64,000 nucleotides of DNA from Takakia lepidozioides. Lineage: Eukaryota > Streptophyta > Takakiopsida > Takakiales > Takakiaceae. Below are positions 55,728 to 64,000 of this stretch, one piece after another. The notes beneath the pieces are model-generated. The model was not told the DNA's origin. It made no database searches and saw only the letters and a list, made by a program, of their open reading frames with translations. The position numbers and the translations under genes are program-made. How positions within the stretch are numbered: position 1 is the first letter of the stretch; every line of letters begins with the position of its first letter. Location of the stretch: contig CM060732.1 of assembly GCA_030704615.1 (NCBI GenBank), forward strand, positions 6,078,001 to 6,142,000, read 5' to 3'.

Positions 55728-57260
55728 TCAGAACACCATAATTAATAATATCATTTTTTTCGTTTGTGTTTGAAGATACGCCAGAAGTCTCCAAAACTTT
55801 GGATCGTCCAAATTTTCATGTGGATCCCCGAACCTGTTCCTCTCAACATATTTCGCCACAGACGGAGCTTCCAACAATCCAAGGAGGTATTTCTCAAGCT
55901 TTCTAAGCAAACATATGTCCTTTGCAAATGTTTCGAAGGGTGGAGGGTAAATGCATGACCCCACGAGATTGATGACACACTTGTATGGGCTATCATCAAC
56001 AAGGATAGTGTTTTCCCCATCATATCGACCTTTGTATTTGTCCCACACTCTCCTAAGAGGCTTCAGAAAAAAGGGGCTAGAAGATTATGTAGAACTTTTT
56101 GCTGCGTTGAAGTTTCTGGGAGCAATATTGGCTGGACAAACAATGCAATCGTCCTGCGACATAACAAAAATAGGCTATGGCAAACCTTCAAAAAGCCTCT
56201 TGACAATTGGCATGAGGTTCTGGGGCATCATACAACTCCAGATAGCTAGATCGAAGGAATCACTCAGAGAACGCCATAATTTATCATAGCGCTCGTGTCG
56301 GTATACCATCCTATTGCCAATAACTAGGGAATATCTGAAATCCTTTTTCGCCTTGGAATTTTCCTTCGTGTGGTGACCACTATCCTCAAATCTCTCAGTG
56401 TGGCAAAGCACACCATTCAGATCAAATACAATCAGTATTCTTTTCGGGACACTTTGTACTTCGTCAAGTGGTCGCTGAGGCTCATTCTGGTAAAAGGTGA
56501 AACCCCAAATAAACAAGTTAGTGAGAAGCTTAGGTTAATATAGAATATTCAACAACCAATCATCGCATCAGAAGAAAATGAACAAAAAGAATGAAATCAC
56601 ATGGGGACATTATACATGTAATTTCAAATTTGGAGATGTCTAATTCGTGAAATAGCCTTCGCAGCATCCGCCCTTGCCTCTAGATTCTTTACCCATTCAT
56701 CAAACTCGTTCGGCTTCAGCCACTTAAAATCCCACAACTTCAAGAACTTAAGTTGAGGATCGCTCCATTATAATGACTCTGAGAGCCCGATCCGGTTATG
56801 CTTGTTATAAACACAAGCATCCAACCCAGACCTTCGAAGGTTCCTCAAGAATGGCTTGAATTCTCCAATGAGGAAATTGTCTCGAGAAAGATCATTCTAT
56901 AGCCTCAAACTTAATATCTAGAAACACAACCAAAGCTGTGGGATTTAAGTATGACTTGTTCACGCAGTCTCGAAGATTAAAGAGTTTGACCTATAGACAT
57001 CGGGCTTTTCCTCTGAAAATATACCGTATAACTTCTTTAGATATATCGGGGAATGTGGAAAATTGTCATTTCACCGCGAAGGTTAACCGATGCTTAACGC
57101 AATTTTCACTGATGTACGTCCTTACCCTATCAAAGTCCTTTCCAAATATTGCTTTAGTTAAAGTTACAACATTATTTTCAGGACCAGTGTTCCAAACTAT
57201 AACAAAGAACCTTCTCACTAGCCAATGCAAGAACTCAAAGAGACAATGTCAAATCGCCAT
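55728..57260 (-). pseudogene. FCP1/NIF-type HAD phosphatase-like pseudogene
   Basis: Reverse strand. 57230-56960 reads RRFFVIVWNTGPENNVVTLT then KAIFGKDFDRVRTYI; about 56900-56630 reads GEFKPFLRNLRRSGLDACVY and KWLKPNEFDEWVKNLEARAD. The 56516-56175 frame has VFDLNGVLCHTERF (HAD motif I with Asn at the second Asp, as in some plant FCP1-like proteins) and DLAIWSCMMPQNLMPIVKRL. The 56048-55728 frame has LRRVWDKYKGRYD, ENTILVDDSPYKCVINLVGS and a C-terminal helix. FCP1-type enzymes dephosphorylate proteins such as the RNA polymerase II tail. In-frame stops occur in at least four places (one TAG just after EGLP at about 56174, one TAA after NAAKSST), so it is decayed. The parts upstream of 56516 may be a second, unrelated domain. 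Confidence 0.65.
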
Positions 57261-57629
57261 TTTGAACTTCCATAAGTAACACATGGAGCCGTTGCAGGGG
57301 GACGTCGAGACCCATTGACACGGAATCTATCGCATAAGAACCCAAAATTGAGAACTACAACATAATATGGAGGTCTTGAACCATTGGGGCCTAGTGACAA
57401 ATTAAAAAATCCTCCGGCATCACAGCCCTGTCAAGATCGTTGGGCTCAGGAAATATCATGTCATCTTGCCTATTGAACACAAAGGCTTATTACTTAGCAT
57501 CAATAAGGGTGTAGAACACCAAGGGCCTCTACACTACATGTACGTCTGATACAATGATGAAATTGACTTTTTACTTCCATCAAATTTTTTAATAGTTTTA
57601 AAGAAGGGCCGGCGTATGATTCCTTAATG
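57261..57629. other. Spacer between FCP1-like pseudogene and the unrecognised gene
   Basis: No supported feature. It probably holds the 3' UTR of the gene to its right. Confidence 0.35.
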
Positions 57630-60181
57630 TTAGATAAGGGTGTAGCGCTTTACCAGCTTTGGAGTTGTTCGACACTGCTGCCCAGTTTGCTCATTTATCT
57701 GCTGTTCTGGAGGTTGTTGCGCATGCTGTTGTGCCACTTCGTCTGGAATGCCAGGGGGAGATCCTTTCTCCACAAGAGATATTGCTTCTGTCTCGTCGAT
57801 ATGTTGTTGCGACATCAATTGCAGCACTTGTGCAGCAGATGTGCTGCGTGTCTGGATTGGTTGTGGATTGAGGTTGATTTCCGGCCTACATGATTGTCCT
57901 CCAACAACTAAACCCTGAGAATCTGAAGGTGTTGCCACCTGTAGTTCGGTCTCACTTTTCCGCCCTACCTCTGAGGGTGACTCCTTTGAATCTGTGAGGT
58001 GCACCTATAATACACAATCTCAGCTGTAAGGCTTAACAAATATTTGCCAACGATGGGCTTAAAAAAGATAAGTGGTAAAACCCCCGACAAGATAATATTT
58101 TGCAATGTGTACAAATTGTACTCATAAATAACAATCTATCTTATCAATGTGGCTCCTGATTAGAGATCTCACGTACTTCAGTAACTGGCGTTACAGCATT
58201 ATCTGCATGAGCCACTCCATGGCTTGTAGAGGACCCTTCCCTCCGCCTCTTCAATGGCATGGGAGATCGAAATTCCACAGGACCATCTCTGTCTGCTGGA
58301 GTAAAACCCTCACCGGCCACTTGCCCAAAATCAATGTCTTCATCCTCATTGTTGTCCTCTATGACAATAAATTCCTTTGGGGTGGAGGACAATGCTAGTG
58401 GCCCGGCCTCCTCTACAGTATCTTGAGTAACAGCACCTGGCATAGAAAACAGAACCAGAGGAAGACCAGTTGGCGTAGGTGGGATCGTATTGCCAACAAT
58501 GCTGTCAAAACCCATGTTCAAATCGGTGCTCAACTGCCTTAACGGATACATCCAGGTCCCCTCGTTAAGCCTGCCATGAGCCCCTATTTCTTCTAGATCT
58601 CCTTGAGCTAGAGCGCCACCACTCCAACCGTTATGAACATCGATCAGTCTAGCTCGGGTGGCACTACCTTCTGTAACTTGAGGTGAGGTGCTCCTAGCTT
58701 GGACCTCGAGAGCCTTTGTCTCACCACCGTCATCACTATCCTCGGCTCCGGAGTCGCTAGAGTCACTCGTATTGTAGCTAGCAACCAACTCCCTACCACC
58801 CTCCTCTGGTGGGTTGTGCACGCCATGCTGACTCCCAACGGAGCTCGGTTCCCCTTCGAGTGGACCCATCTCTTTGTCATGTACCAATAAGTGTCGGAAC
58901 TTGGCTTCAACCCTCTGTCTACAGAGGTATTTCCGGTCGTTGAGGTTGAAGTCAGCGACGCGAACTTGAAGGGCCTGAGGGATAAACACAACTTATTAAT
59001 GTGTGAGCATAAAACAAGCAAATATCATAAATCGAACAAGATGACTCTCTAGTAACTTCGGACCAGGGTCCGAACTGGTGAATACTAAAAAATTAAGCTG
59101 AAGTGAGGAATGGCGTACAATGGATGGGGAAGCAAATAGTGAGCTCTTAGGGATATTGCAACAATATATGCAAATTATGGCCATGAATCTTACGTGGAGA
59201 TGGCAAGAAAGTGCAAGACCCCCAAAAATATTGACAGCTGCCATTCCAGTCGTACAGAACAAAGAGGCAATGTAAGCAGAAGCGGAACTTCTCAGCTCTT
59301 GAGGATACGTCTTCAAACTCAGCTCAAAATCTGTCATGGCCTCATCTGTACCCCTCAATATGGTCTGAATGGGTGTGGTTCTTAGGCACCGCACAATATG
59401 CTCCTCTGGTCGCTCAAACTCGGTGGGTGTGACAGGAAACACATAGTCTAAACAGAGGAAAGGGTTGGACAATCCAAAGGAACAGAACTTGTAACCCAGC
59501 TCCTCCGCACCAAGGAAATATAACCCTTGAACACAAAGAAATCTCTTGGCTCCCTCTCCACTCCTAATGTAGTATCTGAGATGGGCGGAAGATGTTGGGT
59601 TTGACATGAATACAAAGGCAGTGCAATTAATTGGCTTGGATTTAAATGCGTTTAGGATTGTTGAGTAATCCATGGTAGACCAGACCACGGAATCGCCCTC
59701 CTCAAGAGTGTTCACGAAGACAAGGCTTACGCTTGAAAACTCATCCTTGTGGAGATATGAGAGTTTTGCCTTGAGGTCACTTGCTTTCTCCTCGACACCC
59801 TGCATGAAATAAACCTTCTTAAAATTTGTCCTCATTGCATTTTGTTCTCCCATCATTCTCCTCAATGCTCTTCTTCAAAGCCTTAACCTCCATTATAAAT
59901 GCTCCGGGAATGTCCTTTCGAAGCTTGTTCTTATGTCCTTTGCTAGAGAGATAATCCGACCCAAGCTTCCCTCGGAGTAAATCAAACTGTACTTTGTCAA
60001 TCTTGTATTTCTTTTTAACGTCAAGCCACAACTCTCTAGCATAAGGATTGGGATTAATTTTTGTTCTTAAAGGAAATCTGAAGACTGTCATGATGTCGTC
60101 GATCACAAACCTCATGTCCTTCATATGCGCCATATAACTCACTAGCTCTGGATTGAAGGGTCTTTCCCTTTGTATGGACAT
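57630..60181 (-). CDS. Uncharacterised 4-exon gene, about 690 residues
   Basis: Exons inferred on the reverse strand: 60181-59888, 59799-59194, 58974-58177, 58004-57630. All junctions are GT-AG and phase 0: donors GTTAAG, GTAAGA, GTACGT; acceptors TTCATGCAG, TATCCCTCAG, TATTATAG. No stop interrupts them. I do not recognise the family. Exon 1 is basic (LWLDVKKKYKIDKVQFDLLR). Exon 2 looks globular, with hydrophobic/aromatic blocks (SSVSLVFVNTLEEGDSVVWS, NCTAFVFMSNPTSSAHLRYY, LCLDYVFPVTPTEFERPEEH, ASLFCTTGMAAVNIFGGLAL). Exon 3 is acidic and disordered (SDSSDSGAEDSDDGGETKAL, IEDNNEDEDIDFG). Exon 4 is Gln-rich (AQQHAQQPPEQQINEQTGQQ). The first in-frame ATG is MSIQRERPF; the frame is open further upstream to 60283, so another 5' exon is possible. 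A nuclear regulatory or domesticated-transposon protein is conceivable but unproven. Confidence 0.6.
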
Positions 60182-60570
60182 TTGACAGTCAGCTGACAAC
60201 TGAGGATCTTCTCGGCCAGCTTGAGAAGCTGCCGCTCGGAGAGCCCCTGAATATTCCTCAGCTGACTCCGGTTAAGTGGTATCTATTCACCTTTGCAAAG
60301 TTTACCATGTTGGTCAATTAGGTGACCAGCCTCCCATTTTTTGAAAACCGTTTGCCACTTGTATCAAACGTTTTCAGCGACCAAAAGTACTTGAAATTCC
60401 AAATCTCCCACATGAAGGGCCAATCATTGCTCCAGGAAAGCCCGCTTTGCTGTTTTTCCCTAATTTCCAGCGAGCCAAAGTACTTGGAATTCGACATCTC
60501 CCACACTACAGGTCCAAAAATTATGAGACCAAGTCGGTGCACCCCTCCTCATCGAGGGCTTTCCAACGGC
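60182..60570. repeat. Repeat block at the broken end of coiled-coil copy 1
   Basis: AAGTACTTGGAATTC(C/G) and ATCTCCCACA units recur at 60385-60420 and 60478-60510. GCACCCCTCCTCATCGAGGG + CTTTCC (60538-60563) is nearly identical to 51140-51180 next to copy 2. A shared repeat thus abuts the truncated ends of both copies. Confidence 0.5.
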
Positions 60571-61503
60571 ACCAAGTCCTGTGTAGCACCCCTGAGAGTC
60601 TGCTCCTCCTTAAGTCTGTACACATCTAACTACTGTTGTAAAGCCTCCATGCGCTTCGCATGAGGTTCAACCAAGGCTGCATAGGCAGCAGCCAGATTAT
60701 TGGCTTCCTTCCAAGCCTTGTTAGCCACAAAGAGTTCATTCTTGTGGCCCGTGAGTGATTGCTGCAACTACAGGATGAACCTTTCCTTCTCAACCTCAAC
60801 CTGACCGTACTGTTGGAAAGTATCCTCATTGCGACGGAGAGTAGCCTTCAAATCAGCAATAAGTTTCCCCTGCTCTACTGTCTCAGCCTCTGCCAACATA
60901 CATCTCTCTGCTTGTCTGTTAAAATCTAATGCAGTTTGCTCCAGAGCAGTTGTTAGTGTGGCACATTGTATGGTCATTCTCTGATGAACTGTCTCCAACT
61001 CTGTATGAAGCACCTTCACTTCCTGCAATTTGCCCTCATGCTTCACCTGCAAATTGGTATAGCTGCTGCTTATGCGCTTCATGCAACTTCCCCTGCTCCA
61101 GACCCGCTTCAATCAGATTCCCCTTTGCTAGCTGCAGGGCAGCCTTGATGTCCTCCAATTCTTTCTGCAACTTGAGGTTGGCCTCCACATCCACCTTGTT
61201 TGCACACTCAGTGGCAATTCTAGCCTCAAACTCCTGCTTGAGTTCCTCTCTCAAAGCTGCCAATTGTGTAGATGGAACATGAGACTTCACATATGTGCCC
61301 AACAAATTGAGTGTTCTGCTTATAGAACTCATAAGCATGGCCTGCTGTGGGTCTTCATGGGAACCCTGTTGGTAATCACCCTGATTCTCCACAGTGTGAT
61401 GTTTCACCAACCATTCAAGCCATTTTCCCACAAGATCTTTGTCTTGAACGACCTCATTCTCCACAGGTGTTGTAGTTCCCCTACTCCGGAGTACAAAAAG
61501 CAA
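60571..61503 (-). pseudogene. Copy 1 of the uncharacterised retroelement ORF (N-terminal coiled-coil half)
   Basis: Reverse strand. 61503-61036 reads VENEVVQDKDLVGKWLEWLV, SRTLNLLGTYVKSHVPST, then heptad-rich ELKQEFEARIATECANKVDV and KELEDIKAALQLAKG. After a frameshift 61112-60768 continues VKHEGKLQEVKVLHTELETV and EQTALDFNRQAERCMLAEAE, then another frame to about 60571 (ELFVANKAWKEANNLAAAYA, GATQDLV). Long uninterrupted heptads with few Pro/Gly indicate a coiled coil of about 250 residues. Homology to copy 3 ends exactly after GATQDLV. Confidence 0.7.
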
Positions 61504-61621
61504 GTGGGGCTGTTACAACCCTTGCTGATTCCAGAGGGGTCTTGGGAAAGTGTCTCGATGGATTTCATGGCTGCTATGCCGCTGTCAAAAGGTTTCAATG
61601 CAATCATGCACTACTACGTTT
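61480..61621 (+). pseudogene. Ty3/Gypsy integrase fragment
   Basis: The forward frame reads PEYKKQVGLLQPLLIPEGSW then ESVSMDFMAAMPLSKGFNAI, the conserved start of the integrase core (xPW-SVSMDF-LP-SKG, first catalytic Asp in MDF). It overlaps antisense with the 5' end of coiled-coil copy 1 and stops at 61619-61621. Confidence 0.85.
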
Positions 61622-62560
61622 AGGGGGGGTTAGCGACGCTAGGACCCGAGCGCGCCAGACGCGACGACCCTCCTGCAACTGCTGCGCCGTGTAGGCACCC
61701 GGCCCGAAAATTGCGACGTCGGCGCGTCACCGCCGCGCCGCTCCGGTGACGCTTCGCCAGCTTGCGATTCCGCTACGTCGCTGCAGTTGGGGCATGACCC
61801 GCCAGCAAGCTGGGGGTTGCGACGCCCGGACGTCGCACGTACCCTCTGCGACGCTCCCGCAAGGCTGCGACTCCCGGGAATTGCAACAACACCCCCTCAC
61901 ACTTAGGCGCGTGGGGAGGGCCGAGCCAACTCGTGCTGGGGTTTGCGACGTCCCGACGTCGCAGAAATGCCACAATGGTGACGTTGCGATTCCCCGCAGT
62001 TGCAGGCCTGCTGGGGTGTCGCAAGTGCCCTCTTGCCTGGGGGTCTAGGATTGGGGATTGCTGCTACGTAATAAAAAAAAATTGGCTGTGTTTTGTTCTG
62101 TGAATTCGACCCTTGCACCACTACATCCGTGCAAACTATTGGACCATATGCTTAATGACAGTGTTTGCAATGCGTGTGCAAATTTTGGGAGTGAACAAAA
62201 ATCATTTGGACTGAAAACCATATTTTCTTCCCTCATTTGCACTCCGAAGTTGAGTTCTTTTCAACTTCATGCACTCTCCATAGAGAATTCCGCAATAGTG
62301 AGTGAAGGAAACTCTTTGTTTTTTTGTTTTTTTTTTTTTGTCCAATTTTTTCCATGGATGTAGTGGTCTGGGGTTTGCATTCACAGAACAAAATAGAGCT
62401 AAAACAAAAATCATTGCGTAGGAAAAATCCGCAATCATAGATATTGTAAATGCAGGGGGTTGCGACCTCCAGGGGTCGCCTTGCGACGGTATTGCGACGG
62501 CATTGCGATGCCCCAACAAATCTGCGACGGTGGGGAATCGCAATATTGCCTTTTCTGTGT
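61622..62560. mobile_element. Long-inverted-repeat element with CpG-rich GCGACG words
   Basis: About 61981-62141 and 62341-62541 are diverged inverted copies. Outer parts share TTGCGATTCCCC and CTGGGGTGTCGCA/TTGGGGCATCGCA; inner parts share TTTTGTTCTGTGAAT and CACTACATCC. The left flank 61622-61980 is very CpG-rich and packed with TTGCGACG/CGTCGCA words of the same type. No coding capacity is visible. Structure fits a non-autonomous transposon with long terminal inverted repeats. Confidence 0.6.
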
Positions 62561-62573
62561 CTTTGCATAGGTC

Positions 62574-64000
62574 ATGGCAGAGGCCAAGCTGAATGGATCC
62601 ATTGTTGCAAATCTTTTTAATCCTCCTTCTGTGCTACAATATAATAGGTCTATCTTGCATGTGGGAGACCGTGATCAAGTTACAGCAAGAGTTGGAGGAC
62701 ACAAAGGCTGCCTTGCAGTTGGCCAAGGGACATTTGATTGAAGTAGGCCTCTAGCAGGACCAGTTGCATGAAGCACATAAGCAACAGTTTTACCAATTGC
62801 AGGTGAAGCATGAGGGCAAGTTGCAAGAAGTGAATGTACTACATACAGAGTTGGAGGCAGTACATGAGAAGATGACCATACAATGTGCTACACTCACAAC
62901 TATTCTTGAGCAAACTGCATTAGAAGTTAACAGACAAGGGGAGAGATGTATGAAGGCAGAAGCTGAGATAATAGAGCAAGCGAAACTCATTGATGATATG
63001 AAGAATACAATCAGTCGCAATGAGAATACTTTCAAACAATACAGACAGGTTGAGGCTGACCAGGAGAGATACATCCTGGAGTTGCAACAAACAATCATGG
63101 TCAATAGAAATGAACTCTCTGTGGTTAACAAGGCTTGGAAGGAAGCCAATAATCTGGCTACTGCCTATGCGGGTCTGGTTGAACCTCATGCGAAGTGCAT
63201 GGAGGCTTTACAGCAGCAGTTAGATGTATACAGACTCACGGAGAAGCAGACTCTCAGGGGTGCCACACACGACTTGGTGGATAACCACCTTATGCAGGTC
63301 TGGTTAGCACAAGGGCCGGTAGAAGGCGAAGCACCACGGAAACTCACCCAGGGCGAGATGAATGAGCTCAGATTGCAGATGCAGAACATTGCCACAATTA
63401 CTATAGACAATGTCTATAGTAGAATAGCGGAGCTACAGGAGGACGTGGAAGGCCTGCAGACTCAAGTGGATGACCTGAGTTCAAATATTTGACAAGAGAG
63501 TCTTTGTTCCTGAGGAGCAGCTGATGGCTACTTATTTACATGTCAGGACTCTAATTTTTCAATCTTCTTCGCAGGAGGTGCATGAGATGTCAGTGGTAGA
63601 AGAGCCAGTGGTACCAATACCATAGCAGGCGGCTATGCAGATAGCTGACCCTGTTGTTACTACAGCCACACCACAGCCTGAGGTATGGGGGGATGCTGCT
63701 TTTAACCCACCTAGGACTCCTGCTGCACGGGAGTACAGTCGAGCTATGATTATGCCCTTCAACCAAATTCCCATTGTGCTGGATTTGGCTTGGAAGGAAT
63801 TTAGTCCTCCGCAGTCGTTGGCACATTACTACCAGATCATGCGCATTTGGTTGTCAGTGGCAACTCGGACTAAGGTTCTTCCGAACAATCGACCCATTGA
63901 GGATCATCACTTTGCGAGGTACTGGTCTGAAGCAGGTACCATGCTAAAGGAATTAATTGCCTTCCAGGTTGTACATGGGTACATTTATACCAAGACCAAG
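62574..64000 (+). pseudogene. Copy 3 of the uncharacterised retroelement ORF, full span, running off the window
   Basis: A short leader frame starts MAEAKLNGSIVANLFNPPSV at 62574. The coiled-coil part runs to about 63490 (LHEAHKQQFYQLQVKHEGKL, CATLTTILEQTALEVNRQGE, NTFKQYRQVEADQERYILEL), then MQVWLAQGPVEG, DDVEG-type heptads and, after a frameshift near 63488, KRVFVPEEQLMATYL and the same globular region as copy 2 to the window end. A TAG lies at about 62752 where copy 1 has Glu, and another before the globular region. Only this copy keeps both halves contiguous, across GGTGGATAACCACC at 63276-63289. Confidence 0.75.

Noticed and set aside
59194-59260. SAM-dependent methyltransferase motif in the unrecognised gene
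   Set aside because: LFCTTGMAAVNIFGG lacks the glycine spacing of motif I, and no catalytic motif was found nearby.

Overview
This window looks like nuclear DNA from a land plant, most likely a seed-free vascular plant (fern or lycophyte). It carries spliced plant genes (ubiquitin E4 factor, Lhca4), retrocopies of plant mRNAs (Rubisco activase, cellulose synthase interactive protein), a tandemly amplified PLS-DYW pentatricopeptide (PPR) family, and a heavy load of decayed retroelements. The species call is inference: PPR amplification and TE density fit a fern or lycophyte, but no single marker proves it.

Only three loci look intact. (1) 15267-24701 (+) is a 16-exon UFD2-type U-box E4 ubiquitin ligase of about 1021 residues. 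All introns are GT-AG and the U-box is complete. (2) 49556-50888 (-) is a 3-exon Lhca4 photosystem I antenna gene of 253 residues. (3) About 57630-60181 (-) is a 4-exon gene of about 690 residues whose family I do not recognise. The other coding traces are pseudogenes or mobile elements.

Layout. 0-2.5 kb: reverse-strand retroelement with gag, an amber codon before a zinc knuckle, and an upstream ORF. 2.7-4.6 kb: chimeric retrocopy with a poly(A) tract, built from CSI1 and Rubisco activase, whose 5' part is inverted as in LINE twin priming. 5.3-8.3 kb: 5'-truncated L1-like LINE. 8.9-13.7 kb: PPR debris and a 0.55-kb tandem duplication. 15.3-24.7 kb: E4 gene. 26.4-29.8 kb: reverse-strand Ty3/Gypsy pol pierced by a tRNA-derived SINE with a 12-bp target duplication. 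30.1-39.1 kb: a PPR4-like fragment, then PPR arrays built from a unit of about 303 bp, one ending in a DYW domain, plus a SANT fragment. 40.3-41.5 kb: foldback element and probable solo LTR. 44.5-45.2 kb: array of hairpins separated by oligo(T). 46.1-47.4 kb: coding-like minisatellite and a G+T-rich block. 49.6-51.6 kb: Lhca4 and an upstream minisatellite. 51.6-54.7 kb: nested LTR-element pieces. 55.7-57.3 kb: FCP1-like pseudogene. 57.6-60.2 kb: unrecognised gene. 60.3-64 kb: two more copies of an uncharacterised coiled-coil retroelement ORF around a long-inverted-repeat element.

The genes do not form a shared pathway; the two recognised intact genes act in protein turnover and photosynthesis. 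The most unusual items are the twin-primed chimeric retrocopy, the hairpin/oligo(T) array, the coiled-coil ORF family whose broken copies stop at one shared point, and the intact unrecognised gene. All identifications are from reading translations and recalling family motifs; no search was run.
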